Source: Lentimicrobiaceae bacterium (lineage in GTDB: Bacteria; Bacteroidota; Bacteroidia; Bacteroidales; F082). Taken from it: DNA of 64,000 nucleotides. Positions 18,206-26,748 of this stretch are shown here, one piece after another. Every line of letters begins with the position of its first letter. The stretch's first letter is position 1. The DNA lies in assembly GCA_002708315.1 (NCBI GenBank), contig PANC01000019.1:1-64000 (forward strand), given 5' to 3'. A program made the position numbers and the translations under genes. The notes under the pieces are model-generated. The model ran no database searches. It was not told the origin of the DNA and saw only the letters and a program-made list of their open reading frames with translations.

Positions 18206-20755
18206 ATGAATACTAAGAGGTACATATTCAAGCTGCTACTTTATACTTTTATCATGATTTTCATATCAAAAGTGATGTATCCTCAGAGTGATATTTCATG
18301 GGTTAGTGGTAAAGTTGTTGACAAAAAAGACACCCCCATTGAGCTTGCTAATATCGCTATTGTAGGCGAAATTGGGGGCACTACAACGGATAAGTCTGGA
18401 AAATACAAATTACAGGTACCCTCTAATAAGGAAATTGTTCTAGCTGCAACATATGTGGGTTATGCAGTTAAGAGAGTTAAGGTCAAGCTTAAATCAGGCG
18501 AATCCAAAGTGTTAAATATTCGTTTAGAATCTATATCGACCGATTTACCAGGTTTTGAGGTAAAGGATGAACAACTGAGAACACAGAGTATGGTTCGGCT
18601 CAATCCAAAGGATGCAAATCTTGCCCCCTCGCTCACTGAAGGAGTTTCAGATATTATAAAAACACTCCCTGGCGTTACATCAACAAATGAGATGAGCTCC
18701 CAATATTCAGTTCGTGGTGGCAATTTCGATGAAAACCTTATTTACGTTAATGATATAGAAATATATAGGCCCTTTCTTGTCAACTCTGGTCAGCAAGAGG
18801 GGTTAAGTTTTGTTAACTCATCTCTTGTTTCTTCACTTTTATTTTCGGCTGGCGGGTTTGGGGTAGAATATGGTGATAAAATGTCTTCTGTTTTGGATGT
18901 AACATACAGAACTCCTGATGAATTTGGAGGTTCATTCTCTGCTAGTCTTTTAGGCGCAGAACTTGATTTTGGAGGAACAGCACTCAACAATAGGTTTACA
19001 TATTTGTTTGGTGCCAGATACAAGTCAAATAGCTATTTGCTAAATAGTTTGGAAACTCAAGGTGAATATAAACCTGAGTTCATGGATATCCAATCTCTCT
19101 TTTCTTACAAATTAAGTGATAAATGGGATTTGTCGTTTTTAGGATACTATTCAAGGAACAAGTATAAAGTAATTCCTTCAAATCGTGAAACCGACTTTGG
19201 CACTTTTCAGGAAGTAATAAGATTCAAGGTTTATTTCGATGGTAATGAAACTGACAGGTATGACCTTTACCAAGGAGGTTTAACATTAAGGTTCAAACCC
19301 ACTAAAAGTACAAATCTAAAATTCATATTATCTGCTTTCAACACAAATGAATCTGAAACATATGATATTCAAGGACAATATTGGATAGGACAAGTTGAAA
19401 CAAGTTTGGGTAGTGAAGAATTTGGAGAAGCTGTGCAAACTCAAGGAATTGGAACCTATTTACTTCATGCTCGAAATTATTTTAAAGCCAGAGTAATAAG
19501 TGCGGAACACAAGGGTACGACCATCAAGGAAAATAATGTTCTCAAATGGGGAATAAGATATCAAAATCAACAAATAGATGATAAGCTGCGCGAATGGGAA
19601 ATGGTAGATTCTGCTGGATACTCCATACCAAATCCATCACCTAATCCCGGAAGTGCAAATCCAGATAATCCTGATTTCATACTCAAGGACTTTGTAAGTG
19701 CTAATAATTCACTTAGCACCAATAGGTTTGTGGCATATGCTTCAAGTCAATGGAATATTGTAACCAAAAACAACAGTGAAATAACTTTAACAGCAGGCTT
19801 AAGAGCAAATTATTGGGATTTTAATCAGGAGTTTTTAATTGCTCCCAGGGGGAATTTTTCTTATAAACCTGCAAAAAATCCAGATCTTGTATTTAGGTTT
19901 GCAACAGGTATTTACTACCAAACTCCCTTTTACAGGGAGATGAGAGGATTAGATGGCACAATTAACAATAATGTTAAATCTCAAAAATCTACACATTTTA
20001 TATTGGGTGGTGATTATCGTTTTACAACCTGGAACAGACCATTTATCTTCACAACGGAAGTTTATTATAAGATGCTCGATAACCTTATTCCGTATTATGT
20101 GGAAAATTTAAGAATACGTTATCTAACAGATCAAACTGCCAAAGGATATGCTGCAGGAATCGATTTCAAGATATATGGTGAATTTGTGAAAGGTATTGAT
20201 AGCTGGCTAAGTTTATCAATTATGCAAACCAAAGAAGATATATATGATGACTTCTATTATGATTATTACAATTCTGATTGTGAAATAATATACCCTGGCA
20301 TTACTTTAAATAACTCAGTAACAGACAGTGTTCTTGTGGAACCAGGTTTTATTCCAAGACCTACTGATCAGCGTGTAAATTTTTCCATTTTTTTCCAAGA
20401 CTATATTCCAAACCATCCATATCTTAAAATGCATCTAAGATTACTTTTTAGCACCGGATTACCATTTGGGGCGCCAGACACAGAGAGATACGCTCACACA
20501 TTAAGGATGCCAGATTACAGAAGAGTAGATATAGGTTTTTCATACCAATTTATTAATGAAGGAAGTAGCTTCAAATCTGGAAATCCATTTAAACATTTCA
20601 AAAATATGTGGGTAAGTCTGGAAATTTTTAACTTGCTACAAATATATAATACAGTAAGTTATGTGTGGATAAAAGATATTAATAATCGTCAGTATGCAGT
20701 TCCAAACTACCTCACTCCAAGATTATTAAACATAAAACTAACAGCAGAGTTTTAA
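18206..20755 (+). CDS. TonB-dependent outer-membrane receptor with carboxypeptidase-regulatory-like N-terminal domain
   Basis: 849 aa. After a signal peptide (to about residue 27) comes a carboxypeptidase-D regulatory-like beta-sandwich (ISWVSGKVVDKKDTPIELAN...), then a plug domain containing SSQYSVRGGNFDENLIYVND, then a beta-barrel to the C terminus (NIKLTAEF). Such receptors take up siderophores, vitamins or oligosaccharides using TonB. No SusD partner follows, so this is not a SusC-type importer. The ligand is unknown. It is a single gene with its own promoter, convergent with pssA. Confidence 0.88.
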   Translation: MNTKRYIFKLLLYTFIMIFISKVMYPQSDISWVSGKVVDKKDTPIELANIAIVGEIGGTTTDKSGKYKLQVPSNKEIVLAATYVGYAVKRVKVKLKSGESKVLNIRLESISTDLPGFEVKDEQLRTQSMVRLNPKDANLAPSLTEGVSDIIKTLPGVTSTNEMSSQYSVRGGNFDENLIYVNDIEIYRPFLVNSGQQEGLSFVNSSLVSSLLFSAGGFGVEYGDKMSSVLDVTYRTPDEFGGSFSASLLGAELDFGGTALNNRFTYLFGARYKSNSYLLNSLETQGEYKPEFMDIQSLFSYKLSDKWDLSFLGYYSRNKYKVIPSNRETDFGTFQEVIRFKVYFDGNETDRYDLYQGGLTLRFKPTKSTNLKFILSAFNTNESETYDIQGQYWIGQVETSLGSEEFGEAVQTQGIGTYLLHARNYFKARVISAEHKGTTIKENNVLKWGIRYQNQQIDDKLREWEMVDSAGYSIPNPSPNPGSANPDNPDFILKDFVSANNSLSTNRFVAYASSQWNIVTKNNSEITLTAGLRANYWDFNQEFLIAPRGNFSYKPAKNPDLVFRFATGIYYQTPFYREMRGLDGTINNNVKSQKSTHFILGGDYRFTTWNRPFIFTTEVYYKMLDNLIPYYVENLRIRYLTDQTAKGYAAGIDFKIYGEFVKGIDSWLSLSIMQTKEDIYDDFYYDYYNSDCEIIYPGITLNNSVTDSVLVEPGFIPRPTDQRVNFSIFFQDYIPNHPYLKMHLRLLFSTGLPFGAPDTERYAHTLRMPDYRRVDIGFSYQFINEGSSFKSGNPFKHFKNMWVSLEIFNLLQIYNTVSYVWIKDINNRQYAVPNYLTPRLLNIKLTAEF

Positions 20756-20798
20756 TTTAACTATCCCCGTTTTATAGTGTCATATCTCAAAGTAATTA

Positions 20799-21521
20799 TT
20801 ACTTGGGATTAAAAATATATATCGTAAATGACATTACTATGTATAAAAGTATGATAAATGGTACTGCTACTATCTCTAGAAATATTACAGCAAATAATGA
20901 TAAGAGAATAAATAGATATCTTGTCTTATTTCTTTTAAGGTCAATCCCTTGAAACTTCATAGCAAACATTGGAAGGCGAGATACCATTAAAAGAGAGCCA
21001 AAAACTGCAATCGTCAATAAAAAATATGTATTTGTTATTATTGTGTATAACATGCTGCCCTCCACATATAATTCTGATCTTATCAGTGGCAACGATGCTA
21101 TTAAAATAGCCATTGCAGGCACAGGTAAGCCCTTAAATGATATAACCTGTTCTTCATCTGTATTAAATATAGCAAGGCGTAATGCTCCAAAAATAGGTAT
21201 TAGAAATGCTAAAAACGGTAGTATGAATAAATTATTTAGATGATCACCATATTGACCTATACTTATATCAATCATATAAAAGAGTATAAACCCAGGTGCA
21301 ACCCCAAATGAAACAATATCGCAAAGAGAATCCAACTGTGCTCCAATTTCTGATTTTGCATCTAGTATCTTAGCTGCAAAACCATCCATAAAATCAAAAA
21401 CCGCAGCGATAAATATAAACCACGCTGCCATTTCAATATTATTAATTGTATATAGATAGATGGATAAAATACCACTCACCAGATTCAATAACGTAATAAT
21501 GTTAGGAACATGTTTTTTCAT
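20799..21521 (-). CDS. pssA: CDP-diacylglycerol-serine O-phosphatidyltransferase
   Basis: About 240 aa integral membrane CDP-alcohol phosphotransferase making phosphatidylserine, precursor of phosphatidylethanolamine. The motif region DFMDGFAAKILDAKSEIG followed by AQLDSLCD matches DG-x2-AR-x8-G-x3-D-x3-D except that the conserved Arg is Lys (AAK). All four metal-binding acidic residues are present. About six to eight hydrophobic helices. The start is ATG 21521 (MKKHVPNIITLLNL); the track start at 21536 is an upstream TTG. The serine assignment follows the PssA-like start (PNIITLLNLVSG) and FGVAPGF region. Confidence 0.9.
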   Translation of the reverse strand: MKKHVPNIITLLNLVSGILSIYLYTINNIEMAAWFIFIAAVFDFMDGFAAKILDAKSEIGAQLDSLCDIVSFGVAPGFILFYMIDISIGQYGDHLNNLFILPFLAFLIPIFGALRLAIFNTDEEQVISFKGLPVPAMAILIASLPLIRSELYVEGSMLYTIITNTYFLLTIAVFGSLLMVSRLPMFAMKFQGIDLKRNKTRYLFILLSLFAVIFLEIVAVPFIILLYIVMSFTIYIFNPK

Positions 21522-21617
21522 TTTATAATTTTTCAATTTTTCAAAAGTACATTTTCTTTTATTCTTATTACCATAATAAGGCCTGTTAAATCATTTCTTG
21601 GCTGCAAAATAAAAGAT

Positions 21618-21625
21618 TACTTTTG
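21618..21625 (+). promoter_or_regulatory. -7 promoter element for queA
   Basis: TACTTTTG matches TAnnTTTG. Its last three bases are the TTG used as queA start in the ORF track, so that start would lie upstream of the transcription start near 21629. Confidence 0.5.
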
Positions 21626-21646
21626 CCATCCATTAATGAAATAATT

Positions 21647-22858
21647 GTGCATCCAGGAAAACTAAAAATAGAAGAATATGACTATAATCTTAATGATGCC
21701 CAAATAGCAAAATACCCTTTAGTCGAAAGGGATTCATCTAAATTGCTTTATCTTGATGGTGGAATTCCTAAAAATAAAAGATTCAAACAACTAACGGAGC
21801 TTATTCCTTCAGATTCTTTATTATTATTTAATAAAACAAAAGTTGTTAATGCTCGAATAAATTTCAAAAAAATAACAGGTGCAATAATTGAAGTATTTTG
21901 TCTCGAACCTGTTGAACCTGTGAATGATTTTCAACTTGCTCTTCAACAAAATTCTCCTGTGGTGTGGAAATGTTTGGTGGGCAATGCCAAAAGATGGAAG
22001 TCTGGGCTATTAGAACTTGCAATCCAAGTTGAAGGTAGGAGTATATGCTTAATAGCAAGGAAAAAGCTTAAGTTATCAAATGAATATCTAATAGAATTTA
22101 GTTGGAATGATAATGAGATTACTTTTTCTCAAATAATAAATGCAATCGGTATGATTCCAATTCCACCCTATCTTAATCGAAAAGCAGAAGAATCTGATAA
22201 TAAGCGATACCAGACTATTTATGCTGAAGATGAAGGATCAGTTGCTGCACCAACAGCAGGTTTACATTTTACAGAATCTATTTTTAATGCTTTGAAAATA
22301 AAGGGTATTGAAGTTGATAGTATAACACTTCATGTTGGTGCAGGAACATTTAAACCTGTTGTTTCTCCGGAGGTAGATGGCCATGAAATGCATGTGGAAA
22401 AGATTGTAGTTCAAGTTAAAACCCTAGAACATCTATTAGAAAAGATTAATTCTGATATAATTCCGGTTGGCACCACCAGCATGAGAACACTTGAAAGCCT
22501 TTATTGGATGGCAATTAAATTATTACAAGGAGATACAAGTTTCTCAGTTGGTCAATGGGACGCTTATAAACTCAATAATTATAAGCTAAGTAATCGGGAA
22601 GCAATCGAAGTATTACTAAGTTATTTTAGGGAAAATGATTTATCTGAGATTCACGGAGAAACCAGGTTAATGATTGCTCCAGGGTATAAATTTAAATTTG
22701 CAACCGGTCTAATTACCAATTTTCATCAACCAAAAAGCACACTTCTCTTATTAGTATCTGCTCTGGTTGGTGACGATTGGAAAAGAGCCTATGAATTTGC
22801 GTTAGAACATGAATACAGGTTCTTGAGTTACGGGGATAGTTGCTTTTTCAAAGTTTAA
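21647..22858 (+). CDS. queA: S-adenosylmethionine:tRNA ribosyltransferase-isomerase
   Basis: About 403 aa. QueA transfers and rearranges the ribosyl group of SAM onto preQ1-tRNA to make epoxyqueuosine. Signatures include the N-terminal YDYNLNDAQIAKYPL, the DEGSVAAPTAGLHFT motif, HVGAGTFKPV, and the C-terminal LITNFHQPKSTLLLLVSAL, all conserved. I place the start at GTG 21647, which precedes the family N terminus by only a few residues; the track TTG at 21623 lies inside the -7 promoter element. No ATG is available in frame here. Monocistronic and convergent with the nfu-mrp pair. Confidence 0.93.
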   Translation: MHPGKLKIEEYDYNLNDAQIAKYPLVERDSSKLLYLDGGIPKNKRFKQLTELIPSDSLLLFNKTKVVNARINFKKITGAIIEVFCLEPVEPVNDFQLALQQNSPVVWKCLVGNAKRWKSGLLELAIQVEGRSICLIARKKLKLSNEYLIEFSWNDNEITFSQIINAIGMIPIPPYLNRKAEESDNKRYQTIYAEDEGSVAAPTAGLHFTESIFNALKIKGIEVDSITLHVGAGTFKPVVSPEVDGHEMHVEKIVVQVKTLEHLLEKINSDIIPVGTTSMRTLESLYWMAIKLLQGDTSFSVGQWDAYKLNNYKLSNREAIEVLLSYFRENDLSEIHGETRLMIAPGYKFKFATGLITNFHQPKSTLLLLVSALVGDDWKRAYEFALEHEYRFLSYGDSCFFKV

Positions 22859-22912
22859 AATAAGTAAAGAGAGTGTGAATAAATGATTATTGTGTATGAT
22901 AGTTTTAAACAC

Positions 22913-23161
22913 TTATGCATTTACTGCAACAACTTCCTTTATTTCTGGTAGCACCTTCTTCAACGTAGTTTCAACTCCGTTCTTAAGGGTAACAGTGCTA
23001 AGTGAACATGACCCACAAGCTCCAGTAAGCTCTACGTTTACCACATTATCATCTGTGATTTCTAAAAATGTAATATCCCCACCATCGGCTTGCAGATAAG
23101 GCCTTACTTGTTCTAAAACATTGAGTACTTTTTGAGTTAATTCTTCCTTAGTTCTTTCCAT
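22913..23161 (-). CDS. NifU/NFU-domain Fe-S carrier protein
   Basis: 82 aa single NFU domain. The cluster-binding CxxC motif is GACGSCSLSTVTLKNG. Such proteins carry or deliver 4Fe-4S clusters. It follows mrp by 10 bases on the same strand, which pairs two cluster-carrier functions in one transcript, and complements the SUF operon about 10 kb away. Confidence 0.95.
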   Translation of the reverse strand: MERTKEELTQKVLNVLEQVRPYLQADGGDITFLEITDDNVVNVELTGACGSCSLSTVTLKNGVETTLKKVLPEIKEVVAVNA

Positions 23162-23171
23162 TATTGAGTTT

Positions 23172-24224
23172 TTATAGTCTTTCTATTTCTTCTTCAACTT
23201 TATCTGCAATTTCCGCAAAGTTAATGCCTAAGCCATTATCGTTATTAAGAACAACCGGAATTCCACCATCGCCTGATTCAACAATTTTTTCTTTGATGGG
23301 AATACGACCTAATACAGGTATATCAAGTTCTTGTGCTAGTTCGTCAGTAGCTCCCTTTCCAAATATATAGTATTTTTTGTCTGGTAATTCATCGGGGGTA
23401 AAATATGACATGTTTTCAACGACTCCCAACAAGGGAATTGTGAGTTTGTCCTGACGGTACATCATTGCTGCTCGTCGAACGTCTGAAGTTGCTATCTTTT
23501 GAGGTGTAGTAACCAATACTGTACCCTTTACATTATATGATTGAGCTAATGTAAGCTGTATATCTCCTGTTCCTGGAGGCATATCAATAACCAAATAATC
23601 AAGGTCTCCCCATTCGGCACCTTTCATTAATTGGTTAAAGGCACTATTTATATTGGGGCCTCTCCACATAAGAGCCTGATCCGGTTTAACAAAAAAGCCA
23701 AGAGATAAAATTTTAACTCCATGATTTTCCAAAGGGACCATTATTGACTTTCCTTCACGCTCAATAAGGGCTGGTTGCTTGCCTTCAACACCAAACATCA
23801 TTGGAACAGATGGTCCCATTATATCTGCATCTAGAATTCCAACCGCCTTGCCAGATTTTGACAACGCAACAGCAAGGTTTGCAGCAATTGTTGATTTACC
23901 AACACCACCCTTACCAGCAATAACAGCAACTATATTCTTTACACCTGATAATGGACCTAATCCCTTATCTTTCTCAGCAATTGAACTTACTTCAACTGAT
24001 ATCTTTTCACCCAATTCTGTCTTTAGAGTTTTTACAATAGAATTGGAAACAATACCTACTGCAGGATCATCCAACTTTGGAAAAACAACACTTACTTTTA
24101 TAACGTTTCCTTTTATGCTGATATCATCTATCATTCCCAAGTCAACAATATTATTTTGCTTGGCAAAAAATATGACTTCTTTTAGAGCTTTAGTTACATC
24201 GTGATTGGTGATGAACTGTGACAT
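23172..24224 (-). CDS. Mrp/NBP35-family P-loop ATPase, Fe-S carrier
   Basis: 350 aa ApbC/Mrp-type protein. An N-terminal DUF59-like domain (residues 1-80) is followed by a deviant Walker A GKGGVGKST at about residue 108 and the MPPGTGDIQLTLAQ motif (about residue 205). Known members bind 4Fe-4S clusters and transfer them to apoproteins in the cytoplasm. The CxxC pair often seen in the C-terminal part of Mrp proteins is not visible: I see no CxxC here, a difference worth noting. Cotranscribed with the NFU protein from a TAATTTTG promoter. Confidence 0.93.
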   Translation of the reverse strand: MSQFITNHDVTKALKEVIFFAKQNNIVDLGMIDDISIKGNVIKVSVVFPKLDDPAVGIVSNSIVKTLKTELGEKISVEVSSIAEKDKGLGPLSGVKNIVAVIAGKGGVGKSTIAANLAVALSKSGKAVGILDADIMGPSVPMMFGVEGKQPALIEREGKSIMVPLENHGVKILSLGFFVKPDQALMWRGPNINSAFNQLMKGAEWGDLDYLVIDMPPGTGDIQLTLAQSYNVKGTVLVTTPQKIATSDVRRAAMMYRQDKLTIPLLGVVENMSYFTPDELPDKKYYIFGKGATDELAQELDIPVLGRIPIKEKIVESGDGGIPVVLNNDNGLGINFAEIADKVEEEIERL

Positions 24225-24268
24225 ATTGTTTTAATTTAGATTTAAAATTAATAGGGTGTTTAGTGCCA

Positions 24269-24276
24269 CAAAATTA
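24269..24276 (-). promoter_or_regulatory. -7 promoter element for mrp-nfu
   Basis: TAATTTTG on the minus strand, followed by TGG as at the sufB promoter. Predicted start near 24265 gives a leader of about 40 bases. Confidence 0.5.
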
Positions 24277-24483
24277 CAATTATTTCTTGTGGGAAAATAA
24301 TTTCTACTTATTTAGATGCCTTCCATATTAATTCGATAATGATTTAAAATTTATAGCATTTTATACAATTATTAGCTCACTAATTAATTGTAGACTAAAA
24401 CGTCTAGTATGTATTTCATTTAATTCACTGTTAATGAATAAGTATCCATTAATTGTATTCATTTAAATTTATTTTCGAAATCA

Positions 24484-24515
24484 TTTGATTAATTGAAAAA
24501 TTATGTCTTATTTTG
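24484..24515 (+). promoter_or_regulatory. Promoter for rpmB (-33 TTTG and -7 TATTTTG)
   Basis: TTTG at 24484-24487, 21 bases, then TATTTTG ending at 24515. The -7 is one base shorter than TAnnTTTG. It lies about 40 bases before the rpmB ATG. The TTG inside it is the wrong start used in the ORF track. Confidence 0.4.
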
Positions 24516-24554
24516 CACTCCTTTTTTGAACAGGATAATTTAAATTACATAGAG

Positions 24555-24794
24555 ATGTCAAGAGTTTGCCAGATAACAGGAAAAAAAGTGATTTCAGGAA
24601 ACAATGTAAGTCACTCACATGCTAAGACCAAAAGAAAATTTCAACCTAACTTGCATACAAAAAGATTTTTTGTGCCCGAAACAGGTAAATGGATAACATT
24701 AATGGTAAGTGCAAACGGTATCCGTACTATAAACAAGAAAGGTATTACCAGTGCTCTAAAAGAAGCTGCCGAAAAAGGTTTTTATAAGGCCTAG
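24555..24794 (+). CDS. rpmB: 50S ribosomal protein bL28
   Basis: 79 aa from ATG 24555: MSRVCQITGKKVISGNNVSH is the exact bL28 N terminus. The track start (TTG 24513) falls in the promoter. Typical conserved basic region KTKRKFQPNLHTKRFFV. Only one cysteine (C5) is present, so it is the zinc-free form. It is followed immediately by a strong terminator. The bL33 (rpmG) gene and the small DUF4295 gene that often follow rpmB in this phylum are absent here. Confidence 0.97.
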   Translation: MSRVCQITGKKVISGNNVSHSHAKTKRKFQPNLHTKRFFVPETGKWITLMVSANGIRTINKKGITSALKEAAEKGFYKA

Positions 24795-24816
24795 CTTAAA
24801 AAGATATTTACAGAAG

Positions 24817-24849
24817 AGAGATTGTCAGAAATGATAATCTCTTTTTTTT
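24817..24849 (+). terminator. Rho-independent terminator after rpmB
   Basis: AGAGATT-G-TCA, loop GAAA, TGA-T-AATCTCT followed by eight T. A near-perfect 11-bp stem directly after the rpmB stop, separating it from the convergent adenylate kinase gene. Confidence 0.9.
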
Positions 24850-24887
24850 GCATTTATCCAAATTAATAGGTTGGGAATTTTTTAAAA

Positions 24888-26060
24888 TCAGAAGTTTCGT
24901 CTTAATGTATCTGCAATTTCATCTGACAGTTTATTAAATACTTGTTTTTGATTTCCATCAGCATCTATTTTACTATACTTACCTTGTTTTTGATAAAAAT
25001 CAACCACGGGTTCTGTTTTCTCAGTATACTGTTCCAGTCTATTGATTATCAACTCTGTGCTTTTATCATAAGGTCTTGCCTTGCCCTTATTTTTTCCTCT
25101 TGAGCTCAATCTTTTTATTGCTTCAAGGGTTCCCAACTTAAGTTCGATCATATTGGAAACTTTCATTCCAACCCTCTGTAATAAGCCATCTAAGATATAG
25201 GCTTGAACTATTGTTCTAGGAAAACCTTTGAAAATAAATCCATTGGCTTTTGGGTTTGCATTTATCTTATCAGCTATAAGTTTTATGGGAATTATATCAG
25301 GAACTATCTCTCCCTTGTCCATAAATGGTTTGGCAATATTTCCAGTCTCTGTATTATTCTTTATTTCTTCTCTCATCAACTTACCCGTTGAAATATATAC
25401 TAGGTTATGTTTATCTGCAAGAAGCTGACCCTGAGTACCTTTACCTGACCCTGGTTTTCCTAGCAGGACAATATTAGTAAACTCTTTTTTCTTGTTTTTC
25501 TCTATATACTTGACAATATTTTCAAAAATATCGTCCATATTACCTACGCCATTAACCTTATGATACTTGCCCTGGTCCTCATAATAACTAGCAACAGGTT
25601 TTGTTTTTTCTTCATATTCTTGAAGGCGTACTTTTATTACATCTAAATTATCATCAGATCGACCAGAAGTTGCAGAACGAAGTAACAAGCGATCAACAAG
25701 TTCAGGATCTGGCACATCAAGGCTTATCATCATTTGCAGACTGGTGTTAAGCTTCAATAATAATCCATCAAGAATATATGCTTGGACAACAGTGCGTGGG
25801 AAACCATCAAAAAGAATTCCTCTAGCATTTTTATTTTCTTTTATCTTTTTCTCAATTATTTGAACCACAAGTTCATCAGGAACAAGTCCTCCAGCTTCAA
25901 TTATACTTTTTGCTTCTTGGCCAAGCTCAGAATTTGCATCAATTTCTGATCTAAGAATTTCTCCTGTAGATATATAAGTTAAGTGATATTTATCAAGTAA
26001 CTTCTTTGATTGAGTTCCTTTACCTGCGCCCGGGGGGCCAAAGAGAGCTATATTAAGCAT
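24888..26060 (-). CDS. adk: Tandem (double-domain) adenylate kinase
   Basis: 390 aa made of two adenylate kinase domains head to tail. The N-terminal copy (about 1-190) has FGPPGAGKGTQ, STGEILR, FDGFPRT and a GRSDDN lid segment, all canonical. The C-terminal copy (about 197-390) has LGKPGSGKGTQ and STGKLMR but FKGFPRT, so the Asp of DGFPR, which helps position Mg2+, is Lys, and the lid reads KARPYDKS. Single-domain Adk is normally 190-220 aa. The first copy should convert AMP and ATP to ADP; the second is probably weaker or regulatory. Both copies share VQAYILDGLL, pointing to internal duplication. Lies 11 bases after hpt, same strand. Confidence 0.93.
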   Translation of the reverse strand: MLNIALFGPPGAGKGTQSKKLLDKYHLTYISTGEILRSEIDANSELGQEAKSIIEAGGLVPDELVVQIIEKKIKENKNARGILFDGFPRTVVQAYILDGLLLKLNTSLQMMISLDVPDPELVDRLLLRSATSGRSDDNLDVIKVRLQEYEEKTKPVASYYEDQGKYHKVNGVGNMDDIFENIVKYIEKNKKKEFTNIVLLGKPGSGKGTQGQLLADKHNLVYISTGKLMREEIKNNTETGNIAKPFMDKGEIVPDIIPIKLIADKINANPKANGFIFKGFPRTIVQAYILDGLLQRVGMKVSNMIELKLGTLEAIKRLSSRGKNKGKARPYDKSTELIINRLEQYTEKTEPVVDFYQKQGKYSKIDADGNQKQVFNKLSDEIADTLRRNF

Positions 26061-26071
26061 AATACTGGGTG

Positions 26072-26614
26072 TTATTTATTATCAGTGATTTTATATATAT
26101 CTTTCAAGTTTCTTCCCTGACCATCATAATCTAAACCATACCCTACTATAAAATCATTGGGTATATCTAATCCTACATAATCTATTTTGTAATCTTTTCT
26201 AAAGGCATCTGGCTTGAATAATAAAGTTGCAATTTTAACATCTTCAGCTCCCATTGTCTCCAACTGTCCCAGTACATTTTCCATGGTTATACCAGAATCG
26301 ATTATATCTTCTATAATTACAACCGATCTACCAGTTAAATCCTCATCAAAACCAATAAGCTGTCTAACTGTTTCTGTAGAAGATGTTCCTTCATATGATG
26401 CTAGTTTAACAAAAGATATTTCACATGGTAGCTCTACCTTTTTAAGTAAATCACTTGCAAACATAAAAGAGCCATTTAAAATTACAAGAAAAATTGGAGT
26501 TTTATTCTCCATATCCTTATTTATCTTAGTGGCAACCTTACTTATTGCTACATCTATTTCTGTGGATGAAATAAATGGTTTAAAATATTTATCATGTATT
26601 TTAATTGTATTCAT
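26072..26614 (-). CDS. hpt: Hypoxanthine phosphoribosyltransferase
   Basis: 180 aa. Salvages hypoxanthine and guanine with PRPP. The PRPP-binding motif VVIIEDIIDSGITM is present, and the SFVKLASYEG loop and DFIVGYGLDYD segment match HPRT. Start at ATG 26614 rather than the TTG codon before it. It heads a two-gene nucleotide operon with adenylate kinase; the promoter has both -33 TTTG and -7 TATCTTTG with 19 bases between them. Divergent from purE, so a purine-related gene lies on each side. Confidence 0.95.
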   Translation of the reverse strand: MNTIKIHDKYFKPFISSTEIDVAISKVATKINKDMENKTPIFLVILNGSFMFASDLLKKVELPCEISFVKLASYEGTSSTETVRQLIGFDEDLTGRSVVIIEDIIDSGITMENVLGQLETMGAEDVKIATLLFKPDAFRKDYKIDYVGLDIPNDFIVGYGLDYDGQGRNLKDIYKITDNK

Positions 26615-26668
26615 CAAATATTAGTTGCTTAATCAATGGTAATTTAACCATTTAAAAAAAAGAGACGA

Positions 26669-26699
26669 CAAAGATAGAACTTAACACTTTATTAGCAAA
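26669..26699 (-). promoter_or_regulatory. Promoter of hpt-adk (TTTG, 19 bases, TATCTTTG)
   Basis: On the minus strand TTTG (26699-26696) and TATCTTTG (26676-26669) with a 19-base spacer, a textbook Bacteroidota sigma-ABfr promoter. Leader of about 50 bases. Confidence 0.7.
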
Positions 26700-26710
26700 C
26701 TCATTTTATG

Positions 26711-26718
26711 TATTTTTG
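26711..26718 (+). promoter_or_regulatory. -7 promoter element for purE
   Basis: TATTTTTG matches TAnnTTTG; start near 26722, leader about 27 bases. It overlaps the upstream side of the divergent hpt promoter. Confidence 0.5.
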
Positions 26719-26748
26719 TATTCCTAAAAAAATTAATTACACAAAATT

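Larger units (their letters stand above)
24225..24554. other. 330-base intergenic region between mrp and rpmB
   Basis: This divergent region holds the mrp promoter (minus strand, 24269-24276) and the rpmB promoter (plus strand, 24484-24515). A small perfect inverted repeat TAGAC/GTCTA lies near 24400. I see no further coding or RNA gene; the sequence is very AT-rich. Confidence 0.5.

Noticed and set aside
23779-24204. 141 aa plus-strand ORF opposite mrp
   Set aside because: It is antisense to the well-supported mrp gene, has no family resemblance, and its composition follows from the codon usage of the opposite strand.
26214-26624. 136 aa plus-strand ORF opposite hpt
   Set aside because: Shadow of hpt in the complementary frame; no promoter, start context or recognisable motif.
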